Source: Hymenochaete sp. R1 (taxonomy: Eukaryota; Basidiomycota; Agaricomycetes; Hymenochaetales; Hymenochaetaceae). Taken from it: a DNA stretch of 64,000 nt. Location: NCBI GenBank assembly GCA_019400425.1, contig JAFREE010000004.1, positions 124,001-188,000 of the forward strand, given 5' to 3'. A model generated the notes under the pieces. The model was not told the origin of the DNA. It made no database searches and saw nothing but the letters and a program-made list of their open reading frames with translations. Every line of letters begins with the position of its first letter. The first letter of the stretch is position 1. A program made the position numbers and the translations under genes. Below, piece after piece: positions 52,678 through 64,000 of the stretch.

Positions 52678-53226
52678 GGCGACGAATCAAAGGTGCCGCG
52701 ACTTTCAGAGACAGAGAACAGAGAAAACACTGGTTAACGACGAGTGTTGGGAATTTGCAAAGGTAGAAAAGAAGAAAGAGAGAGGGGTATCTGTGTCAAA
52801 GTTTGTTTGAGCAAAGGAGGTGAGGGATGTGTTTAAGGAAAGAAAGAAGGAAGGGTATGAACACAACGTAGGTTGTTGGCTGTGAACGAGCTGGACAGGA
52901 CGGTCACGGGCGTGTGATGGCGACGGCGGAGGGCGGTGTTTCTCTCTTGGTCTCTCTCTCAGGTCGGCAAAGTTCTTCCCACGGGCTAGTCTCTGCCGCC
53001 CGCAGTGCACGCAGCGTTCAAAGTCGGACGCACGCCCGACTCGCTCAGCCTAAAATATAGACTCGCTGGTTATTACTACATGGCTTAGCTCGCGCCGACG
53101 CTTACAATTGCAAAATAAAATACAGATGCTTTGTGCAAAGAGGATAGTAAACAAAGTTCACTCTATGGCTCTATCTTTTTTTATCTTTATTTTTAACACA
53201 CACGGCTAGCGCTGCGCTCGAGTCGC
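52678..53226. other. Intergenic, syntaxin promoter / ASL 3' end
   Basis: About 550 bp. The syntaxin promoter and leader and the 3' UTR of argininosuccinate lyase. No gene seen. Confidence 0.45.
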
Positions 53227-55126
<1,900 letters not shown>

Positions 55127-55612
55127 TTTGGACGGGCGAAAGATGGAATATGATGTGGTTTCTGGTGTAGGCAGGGATTGAGTACGGGCAAGCATTTTCA
55201 GAGATTCGGCACTCCTAACCTCAGACTTTGATAAAAACGTCGATCACGCGCACTCCAAATCATTCGAAAACAAAGACCTGAATTCGGCATATTGCGTCCT
55301 CCTGAACCGCAAAGTGGATGATAGAAGAAAGAATTTGAATTACAGGAGGTAACTAAGAAAGAAAAAGCAACGATGGGCTGGTATCAACTTCCGCAGAATG
55401 AAGAACAAAAGGAAAGAGATGGGACGTATTAGCGAACGTTATGGGGAATGTGGATAAGAGCGCAAGAAAACGAGGAAACATGACCATGCTGAACACACTA
55501 AACCAACTTCAAACAAGAATATCAAGCAACGGATGAGAGTCATAACAGGGAGGTATCAATCGACATGAAACGGCGTGAAATCTCGTCCAAAGTAAAGACA
55601 TCATCCAATCAC
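55127..55612. other. Intergenic, ASL promoter
   Basis: About 490 bp between two minus-strand genes; the first 70 bp may be coding if the upstream ASL Met is used. No TGACTC core near the start was noticed. Confidence 0.4.
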
Positions 55613-56920
55613 TCATGCAGCTGCAGCAACGACAGGCGTAGGTGTGGTATCAGCCGGTTTCGATTCTTCCGTCGTTGCAGGAGCAGGCGTAGATTCAGCA
55701 GGGGCGGCAGTCTCCTCCGTTGCAGGGTTCTCGAGAGGGGCGATAGGCGCGGGCTCTTCGATCTTCGGCGGGTTCTCGTCAACCTTGGCTGGGTGCGAAG
55801 TCTCTTCCTTGGCCTTGGGCTTGAAGAAAGCACCAACACGTGCAGACAAACGACGCCCGACCTTTGCTGCCTTGACCTTCTTAGCCTCATCCTCCTTCAA
55901 AATATCAGCATCCACATTTAGGAGATGCAGACCTAACACAATTAAAACTTACCTTATCGGACTTTTCTTCCTCCTTCTTTTCACCCTCTTTCGCATCTTC
56001 CTTTACCTCTTCCTTCGCAGGCTCTGCAGTTGCCGGAGTCTCCTCAACGGCGGCAGGAGCAGGTTCACTTAAAAGATATTCAGCAAGCAGATCAAACTAA
56101 AAATTAAATCATTCTTACGCATCGGCAGCAGGAGCGGACTCAGTGGCTGCGGGAGTCTCTTCAACATGAGCGGGCTCTTCAGTGGCGGAGGCGGGGGCAG
56201 CCTCCTCCTTAGCCGGCTCCTCGGTGGCAGGAGCTTCGGTGGCCTGATATTGAACGAAGATCAGGCACGTGCAAAGATTAGTTGTTATGGAGATTAGATG
56301 CGAACCTCAGCCTCCTTCTTGGTCTTCTCCCTCTTTGGGCTCTTCAACTTGATGTCCTTGAAAGGAGCCAAGATCTTGGAGAAGATGCCAGGGCTCTTGG
56401 GCCTCTCCTCTTTCTTCGTAGCCTCGGCAGCCTACGGAAGTCGACCGGTCAGATGAATGGAGATAACCTAAAAAGGAAAGTGCCTTACGGGAGTCTCACC
56501 GTCCTTCGCGGTCTCCTCAGCAGCCTGAAAGAAGCTGATTCAACAACTGGAAATGAACGCAATTCGAACATAAAACAAACCGGTGCGTCCTCTGTGGCGG
56601 GAGCAGCTTCGGCAGTTGGCTCGGTAGCAGTGGTCGGCTCCTGAAAAGAGTTCCACACGTCACAAAGGAATATACGAAATCTATATTAAACAAACGTACC
56701 TCTGGCTTAACCTCCTCCTTCGCAGCCTCCTAAACAATACAATAAACAGATTTAGAATACAAAATATTAGATTACAAGATTAAATAAAACGGACAGGGGC
56801 AGGTTCCTCAACCTTCGCGGGCTCCTCAACAGCAGCGGCGACGTCTGTGGCGGGGGCGACAGTGGTCTCCTCCGGCTTGACCTCGGTCACGGGAGCGGCA
56901 GTCTCGACGGGGGCGGACAT
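55613..56920 (-). CDS. Disordered Ala/Pro/Glu-rich protein with two basic modules
   Basis: No named family recognised. The start at 56920 (MSAPVETAAPVTEVKPEETT) begins about seven short in-frame exons, nearly all made of Ala, Pro, Glu, Thr and Val in low-complexity order, with a strongly negative charge. Two basic, more conserved-looking modules are embedded: SPGIFSKILAPFKDIKLKSP (about 56,330-56,410) and KVGRRLSARVGAFFKPKAK (about 55,800-55,870). The C-terminus ends VVAAAA. The exon/intron structure is supported by clean GT-AG sites at each frame-preserving join. Function unknown; a scaffold or membrane-surface binder would fit a disordered protein with basic patches, but that is a guess. 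Confidence 0.65.
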
Positions 56921-58423
56921 TATTGAGATGCAAGAAAAAACTGAAGGGCGAAGAAAAGAAAGGAAACGTCAGCACGCGGTGAAAAAAGGAGTGAAAAAGG
57001 GGTGAGATCGCGACGCGGTGAGAGACGAACACGATGATCTTGCAAGAGAAAAGAGAAGAGAAGAAGAGAAAGAACGTACGCAGAAGATAATGATAGAGAG
57101 GAAAGGTGTGGAGGAGGGGCGCGTCGACGCTGCCAGAGACGATGGTCAGAGAAAGAAGGACGATAGGACGAGAGAGAGGAGGCGAGGGGACGTTTTATCG
57201 TGTGAGGGAGGTGTTTGTGTTTATTTGGATTATTGAGTGGTCGCTTAAGTGGGTGTGCCAATTCCATTCAATTCATCGCTTGGCGACTGGCGAGAGACTG
57301 TCCCCCTCCCTTCCCCCCTCCCGTCGCTTCACACTAGTCACCCTACCGTTCTCTTATTCAATTTCTCTCTAGCCTCGTCGCCTCTCTCGATCAACTGGCA
57401 GAGCGCGGGTGGACGACGTAACGGGTAGGCGAGGTGCGAGGAAAAGAAAATAAATAAAAAAAGAAAAAGAAAAGAGAAGGAGATAGGATTCCCACCGGAG
57501 GAAGGACATGTGAGACGGATGAATTAGGGGGGGCAAGAACTCGAAAGAAGCGTGAATTCAATACGCGCTCGCAACGACCGCATCATCCATCCATCATCAT
57601 CTAACTCACTATCATCGCTCTCACTCACTAGCTATTCCCCTATAATGCTCCATCCCATCCCATATCAATCCCCAATCCATCTCAATGCAACGTGATCGCT
57701 CACTCCTTCACAGCTTCCTCACCTCTCTCTTTGTCTGTCTTCAGCTCTTGCACTCGACGCCTCGCTTCCGAGCGGGCAAAGGGCTTATAGACCGTTCCTC
57801 GATGTCCATTAAAGTGTTGTATTCCCCTTCTTCCCTTCCACGGATCCTTTCCATTCGAATGTTCCACGAACAAAGCGCTTAGTCTCAGGGTTTCTTTTTC
57901 CGGCCCAGCCAACCGGTCCCCAGAACGAATCCAGAAGATCAACGATCCGTCGCGTCGCGTCTCGTCTCACCTGTCACATTTTAATGTCACATGTGTCACA
58001 CGCGCATACACTCTCGTACTCGAATCCGCACTCTTATTTAACTTTTTTTCTCTCTCTGCGTCATCCCGCCACCAGTCCTGATTCGGACTGAATAAGTGCA
58101 AACTACTTAAATTAGTCGCTCCTCCGGCAGGCCTTGCTTGCAACCCCTCGAATACCGACCTCACTCATTTGAAACGCTCAACTTTGCGTCGGGCAAGAAT
58201 GGTAGGATACGCTTCCAATATGGATTTTAGTTTCTAAGTCACTCACTCGTCCACCTACGCTTTGCCTCCATTCTTCTCTCCTGCTCCTGGTCCTAGCATA
58301 CTTTCGTGGAGAACGCAGTCCTGCGAATAGCTTGTTCTGAAGCGTTTCGACAAGGTCAAGCTCAGGCTGCTACTCGCCACATCCGCAAGTAAAAGCGAAA
58401 ACAATACGCATCTAGGGAAGATC
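56921..58423. promoter_or_regulatory. Divergent 1.5 kb region upstream of PAE-rich gene and PalI gene
   Basis: The side near 56,940-57,200 is purine-rich on plus (C/T-rich in the sense of the minus gene), likely its leader. The middle (57,300-57,700) has C/T-rich and A-rich runs. Short open frames near 57,690-57,880 have no recognisable product. Expected to hold two divergent promoters. Confidence 0.45.
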
Positions 58424-61400
58424 ATGAGGCGAAGATTCACTGGACTCTACTGCACACCTCCGGCTCTCCTCTTCGCTTGCCTTCTACTCTTGCTGGCTTG
58501 TATCTCTGTTCCGTATGCTCAGTCCATACGTCTCATCTCCCTATACGATCACGCCTCGGGAGGGACGATAAGGTTTGGCCTGTGGGGCTACTGCTTATCG
58601 TGCGTTATCTCTCTCCGTATCTGCTTTAAGGTTAGGGGCTGAAGGTTTCTGGTTGTTCCTGCCGTACAGAACGACTGGCATTGATCAAGTGTCCTGCACC
58701 AACCCTGACACTGGTTGGTCTCTGAATGATGTGTAAGTAACCCCTTTCCGTCGAGTTTGGCCAGACTTGACCATGCCATGCATATCACGCACAGTCCGAC
58801 CGCTTTCAGGCTAGATGGTTTGAGCACCTCAAATCTTGCAAAATGTCTTGTGCTACATCCGATCGGTGAGAGCGCGTGCCCTCGTTCACGTCTTCAACGC
58901 ACTGTCTTACCTGAATGGCATATTTTTCAGCACTAGCCTTCGCCTTTGTGCTATTTCTATTGACCGGTGCCGTGGTCGTGCGACCATCACTTCAGCATCA
59001 AGCCGCGATGGCACTGGGCCCGAAGATTCCTGTTTTACTGATACCGTTACTTTTTAGCTTTCTCGCGTCATTCTCCGCCACACTCGCCTTCGTGTGGGAT
59101 ATGGTCGTGATGGCAAATCTCCAACGTCACGTCAGAATGGCGGGTGTTAATATCTCCGCGGTCCCAGGTTCCGTTGTGAGTATCTTACTATTCTCGTATG
59201 TTGTTACGTCCTCACTGGTTTCTAGCATTGGCTCGCACTTGCTGCAACCATAGTGCTGTGGACCGTGTCATGTATGTTTATGAAAGATCTTATGAAGTGA
59301 GGATAACTCTTTGCGACTCGATTCTCTACTTACAATTATGCGTTAGAACTCGACGATCAATTACAGAAGAACATCATGAAAATTACGACTACGAAGATGA
59401 AGAGCAAGCTCTCCCTACTCACTACACCACGGGCACATTTTTCTCCACAGCCTACAACCGACATTCAAGCGGATCCGGCTCCGCCAACTACATGACCCAA
59501 CCTTCGGGTGATTCCGGCATGGCTTACTCAACGACAACAGATAACCAGCCGTCGCATGGACCAGACCCAGACTTTGCAGAAGGAGCATCATCGGCCGAAC
59601 TCCGACAGGCAGCAGAGACAAAAAGCATAACCCCGTCCCAAAAGGAAAAGGGGCTGAGAGGTGCCTTGGCTTCTCTTTTCCCCTGTATGCAGCCTCGTGA
59701 GGCAAGAAATGAAGATGTTGAGCTCGCAAGTATGGAGGGTTCGAGAGATGTCGAGCCGTATGATGCAAGTTCCGACGATCTTGCGAAATCTAACGGAGAA
59801 AGGAATGGTAAATTTCGAGTCTCCTATACTTCCACTTTGCGCAGCTGATCACGCGCTTAGGTGTCGCCACCTTCTCCAACGTCCCAGAGTCCTCGAGATC
59901 AAACGAATTGTCGAGGGAACGCTTACCTCTGGATACAGACAATAACAATCGACCACTACCGAACGACTCGGGCATCCAAGAGTGGAAAGGGCATATTACC
60001 GGGTCGAATGTCGTGGAGGCCTTCAAAGCCATGTTCGATTTCAAGGACATGTTCCACCTCGACTTACTTGACGGCCATATGCGGACGATCGAGAATTCGA
60101 GCGAGGAAGGTAGCTCGGAGAGGACGGGCGTGAGCTCTGAGTTGATCGAGGAGGAAACGGAGGAGGATCGAAGTCGGAGTCGAAGAGAGACGGGTGGACA
60201 GGCGTCGGAGAGGGATAGTGGGTATGGAGGCAGCGAGTCGGGAAACGGGGATGCTTCAACGGTGCAAGGCGATGCTAGTGCTGGTGACAGTACCAGCACT
60301 GCAAGCACCGTCGTTCCTCGATCGTCTGGCGGCGACCGCGCTCTTGCGGACGAAGACGGTGGTGATGGTGACGATAGCAATAGAGAGCTGCCTCCCAGAA
60401 GCGAAGGTGCTGGAGACGTTGGTCCAACAGATCGAGAGTTGCCCGAAGATAATGAAAACTATGCAAGTTTATCTCAATTTCAACAATTTGAAGACGATGT
60501 CGAGTCAGAAACAGAACCAGAACCCCCCGAAGATCCAGATCAAAGCCCGGTCGAATCCTCACTCGTTGAAGAGTCGTCCGATGTACCTGCCGACACTCCC
60601 GCTCCTGCGTCTTCTTCCGATCTTGAGGAACACCTCTCCAATGAACACTATGAGTCTGGCGAGGCTTCACACTTGCTTCTAGGTGCTCATTCTGTCTCCG
60701 AAACCGAGTTTGAATCGGAATCAGACGTCGGGGATAACCGAATATCGGATGAACTATCTCGAGAGGTCTCTGTCGGCGACGCTTCGAGTTACACTGATGA
60801 GGAAGGCCCTTCTAGTGCTCAGGACGTGTCTACTGACGAAGCTTATCCTGATGGCTCTCTTCAACCTGATCAAGAACTCTCTGACGACTTCAGGTCGGCA
60901 TCTCATAAAGACGACTTGTCTTCAACGTCCTCGTACGAAACACCCTTCGAATCTTCCGTCAGCGGCGTATCTTCCCTTCCCGATAGTTTAAGCACGTCTT
61001 CCACACTATCGACCATCGACGAACAATCTGACAGGGACGTGGACGTGGGGGTTTCTGAGTTTGGAGATGATTTGGTGGTCACTGATTCTGAACCGGATAA
61101 TGACTATATTTCCGACTTCTGGGCTTCAGAGCCTGAATCGCGCGGTATCTCTGACTACGACGCCTCGAGCTATGTTGAAGATGAGTACTCTGGTGACGAA
61201 GGATATGACTCTTCTGGCGCTGCCCCATCTGATCGACAGGTTTCTGTTAACGAAGACCTTTCCGCCTCCGAAAATCCGTCTCAACAAAATGAACTGGAAT
61301 TAGAGTCAGAGTTCTCTACCGGTTCTGGCGAAACTCCATTCGAGTCTTCCGTCGATGGCGTCTCTGGTTACGACACCTCGATCCATAGTGAATATAGCTC

Positions 61401-64000
61401 TCTGGCCAACGAAGAAGATGGCTCTGTTGACTTTGATCAATCTGACCGAGGACTGTCTCACGAAAACGACTACTCGGAAGGTACACCTACACCTGAACCC
61501 GACGACCTGGAGCAAGAGGTCTTCTACGCATCTGACGAAACTCCGTTCGAGTCCTCTGTGAGCGGTGTTTCTGTCACCTCTGGAGACTCTCGTGCGCCTC
61601 TGTCGAGTGCTGACGAGCTCTCCGACGATGGAGAGTCCGTCTTATCTATGTCTACTGGATCTCAGCCCGATGATGTCAGTGATTCACATATTCAGGCTTT
61701 GCAGGGTAGCTTTGGGAATGAATCTGACGACGATGTCGATGACGCCTCTACGTACGACGAAATAGAGGAAGTGCAGCCTTCTGACAACGAAGGGGGATAC
61801 TCTGAAGGCTCTGATCGCGAGCTCCCGGTTGACGTAGGAATCTCACCCCAACAAGACCGCTCCATCTCATCGTTCTCGTATAGTTCTGACGAAACTCCCA
61901 TCGATTCCCCCATCAGCGACTTGTCTTTCAGCTCTACTGGTTCTTTTGCACAATCGTCTGCTATTGACAGTATGGACGACCAGTCTCGAGGCGAGGTATC
62001 TAGCTTAGGGGCCGATCAAATCGACTCTGACTCTGACTATGAATATGACGATGACGAGGCACCCCAGGCATCCGTGTATGGCTCTCGTGATGCTTCTGAC
62101 AACGAAGCGCTGAGCCAGGTAGAAGGAGAACTCAGCGGTAGCAGTCGAGAAATGGTTGTTGACGAGGACGATGTTATTCCAAACGAATCTCTACACGACA
62201 GTACAAGCTCATCAATGTCCTACGAAGCTAACGAAACACCATTCGAATCATCCATCAGTGGACTTTCCGCCTCTACGGGTAGCTCTCATGCATACTCATC
62301 GGGCTTCGGAGACCGTTCTCTCGGGGCCCAATCTCAAGCTGAAGGGGGCTCTGTGTCTAACTACGATTACGATTCCGACGTTCAGGTTTCAGTGCAAGAT
62401 TTGAGTGAAGCATCTGATTACGACGTTTCGCGCCACGGAGAAAGTGACGACGGAGGATACTCTGATGAAGAAGGTATCTCAGGAAGCGGAGGGAGTTACT
62501 CTGAAGGCTCTAATCATGGTTTATCTGAGGCTGGCAGAAGCTACTCGGATGGAATTGGAGGAGCAACTTCAGAGGCTTCGCGTGCAATCGGCGAGTCGCC
62601 CGTTCCATCGTCCATTGAAGGTTCAATTATGATGGACAACTCTCGCGCGTCTTTGTCGGCCTTCAGTGACCATTCCGGCGGTGAAATTTCTGGGTTCGAA
62701 GATGATGTAGCTGACTCGGACTCGGGTCCTGAATCTGGCTATGGTGTCGACTCTGGGTCTCAGGTCTCAGAGAATGAATCCCAAGACGCATCTGATTATG
62801 ACGCAGCGAGCTACGACGAAGGCGAAGAAGACTACTCCTCTGACAACGAAGAGGAATATTCAGAAGGATCTGTTGGAGCCGACCGTGGACTATCTGGCGG
62901 CAGTCGTGTTATCGAAAGTCTATCACAGCAGGCCGACGTCGAGTCAGCGTTTTCCAATGGCTCTGACGGCTCGCCATTTGAATCATCCGTCGACGGACTC
63001 TCTGACATTTCTGGAGGATCCCGTGCACTGACGACCTTGAGTGACCAATTTGGTGACGAAGGGTCCGAAATGGCATATGATGAGGGACACTCGGGGTCTG
63101 CTTTCGATGACTCGGAGATACAAGCTTCAGCATACGACATGCTTAGTGCGTCTGGATCCGATGCTCTGAGCTATGGGGACGAAGAACAACTTACTGGAGA
63201 AGAAAATTATTCTGCAGGTTCCGATCGCGAATTGTTGGATGGCAGCGAAGGCACTGAGAACTCGTTGGATAACGAAGCAATGGCATCAGACCTTCTGAGC
63301 GAGCAGGATGGTTCGCAAGCTCTTTCATCCTTCGGAGAAAATTCCGCCATGACCGGAGATACTCACCCTTCGATTTCAGGCTTTGATGATCAATCGGATG
63401 GCGGGTTCTCTCAAGCCGATGACGACGCAGCGTATTCCGACCTAGAAATCGAAGATGAGAATGGCTCAGACATCCAGCCTTCAGGATATGATTCTCGCGG
63501 TGCATCTGACTATGGCGGAGGTAGCTATGGTGATGCTGAAGGCGCATATTCTAACGACGAAGCAAGTTACGCTGGTGGCTCTGATGATGACCAGTCTGAG
63601 AGAGGGGTTTCGAATAACAGTTACGCTTCGGGGAGCATAAATCCAAATTCAGAGGCGGGTTCTATGATGTCCAACATGCCTGACGAATATCCAAGTCAAG
63701 CATCCGTTGGTGAAGGGTCCGTTATGTCTGGTAGTGCTCGCGGCACGGCATCTGGGCCCTATGAAGGAATCAGTGGCAATCAATCTGACTACGGAAGCGA
63801 CCCACCTTTGGAATCTCGCTCTGACCTTGACTATGATGGATCAGGTGCCCAATCGGCAGGATATGACTCGCAAGGCGCTTCGGACTATGGTGCCCAGAGC
63901 TACGGCGAGGATGCTTTCTCTGGTGGTTCGGGTCGTGAGCTGTCCGGACCAGGTAACAATATCGAAAGTGCTTCGTACGCCGAGAGTGGAATGCCAACAG
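58424..64000 (+). CDS. palI: PalI/SUR7-type membrane protein with giant acidic repeat tail (3' end beyond window)
   Basis: The N-terminus (58424, MRRRFTGLYCTPPALLFACL) has a first hydrophobic span, then TIRFGLWGYCLS and VSCTNPDTGW, the WGxC...C signature of the PalI/Rim9-SUR7 family. Two or three more spans follow, including LAFAFVLFLLTGAVVV and LLIPLLFSFLASFSATLAFV. PalI/Rim9 acts in the pH-signalling (Pal/Rim) pathway at the plasma membrane. The exon ending ...VSCMFMKDLMK joins in frame to TRRSITEEHHENYDYEDEE, a cytosolic tail. After one more intron (59,806-59,860) the frame stays open to the window end, giving more than 1,500 tail residues rich in Ser, Asp, Glu and Gly, with repeats. The gene continues beyond 64,000. 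Confidence 0.8.
60937..63003 (+). repeat. Imperfect tandem repeats (ETPFESSVSGVS-type) in the PalI tail
   Basis: A 12-residue core recurs at 60937, 61330, 61537, 61891, 62233, 62593 and 62968 (forms ETPFESSVSGVS, ETPIDSPISDLS, ESPVPSSIEGS, GSPFESSVDGLS). Spacing is about 342-393 nt except one of 207. A second motif, (A/I)SDYxxxSY, recurs near 61150, 62410, 62790, 63505 and 63880. Confidence 0.85.

Noticed and set aside
59861..63997. Many other plus and minus frames within the acidic tail of the PalI gene
   Set aside because: They are shadows of one long acidic frame that stays open to the window end; the composition of the shadow frames follows from its codons.

Overview
The window is nuclear DNA of a filamentous basidiomycete, most likely an agaricomycete. 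Genes are dense and lie on both strands, almost all are cut by many short GT-AG introns (about 45-70 nt), and intergenic gaps are mostly 0.1-0.6 kb. The gene set (spliceosome, mitoribosome, GPI and N-glycan synthesis, TRAPP, an Hv1-type proton channel, a Kre9-like GPI protein, RTA1-like proteins, PalI) is fungal. There are no operons, no transposase or reverse-transcriptase remnants and no CRISPR. Exon joins were worked out by eye from splice signals and family conservation, so the outer limits of genes are firmer than every internal junction.

Layout: 0.1-2.8 kb SF3A1 (-), 3.0-3.5 mitoribosomal mL60 (+), 3.6-4.8 CMS1 (-), 5.3-6.6 phosphoserine aminotransferase (+), 7.0 an intron-containing tRNA-Ser(GCT), 7.2-10.3 CDC5/CEF1 (+), 10.6-13.7 two tandem RTA1-like genes (-), 14.0-15.6 the DEAD-box helicase RRP3 (-), 15.9-20.5 TRAPPII subunit TRS130 (+), 20.5-22.1 ALG3 (-), 22.3-24.4 a GH5 glucanase (-), 24.8-25.8 a 2OG-Fe(II) oxygenase (-), 26.0-26.7 PIG-H (+), 27.0-31.7 a gene joining an IST1 (ESCRT-III-like) domain to a TBC-like domain (-), 32.2-33.1 a Kre9/Knh1-like GPI protein (+), 33.6-35.4 a voltage-gated proton channel (+), 36.1-38.1 a four-span membrane protein (-), 39.5-44.5 a PP4R1-type HEAT-repeat protein (-), 45.3-47.1 aspartate aminotransferase (-), 49.6-49.9 a small AN1-like zinc-finger protein (-), 51.0-52.7 an Sso-type syntaxin (-), 53.2-55.1 argininosuccinate lyase (-), 55.6-56.9 a disordered Ala/Pro/Glu-rich protein (-), and 58.4 to the window end a PalI/SUR7-type membrane protein with a very long acidic repetitive tail (+, incomplete).

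Most genes are conserved housekeeping genes. Several pairs share short divergent promoters (SF3A1/mL60, CMS1/SER1, RRP3/TRS130, oxygenase/PIG-H, IST1-TBC/Kre9-like). Many products act in the secretory and endosomal system and the cell surface (TRS130, ALG3, PIG-H, IST1-TBC, syntaxin, Kre9-like, PalI), but the sequence gives no evidence that they are co-regulated. The points most worth a second look are the IST1-TBC fusion, the proton channel with a roughly 100-residue His/Gln-rich insert, and the PalI protein with its >1,500-residue Ser/Asp/Glu-rich repeat tail.
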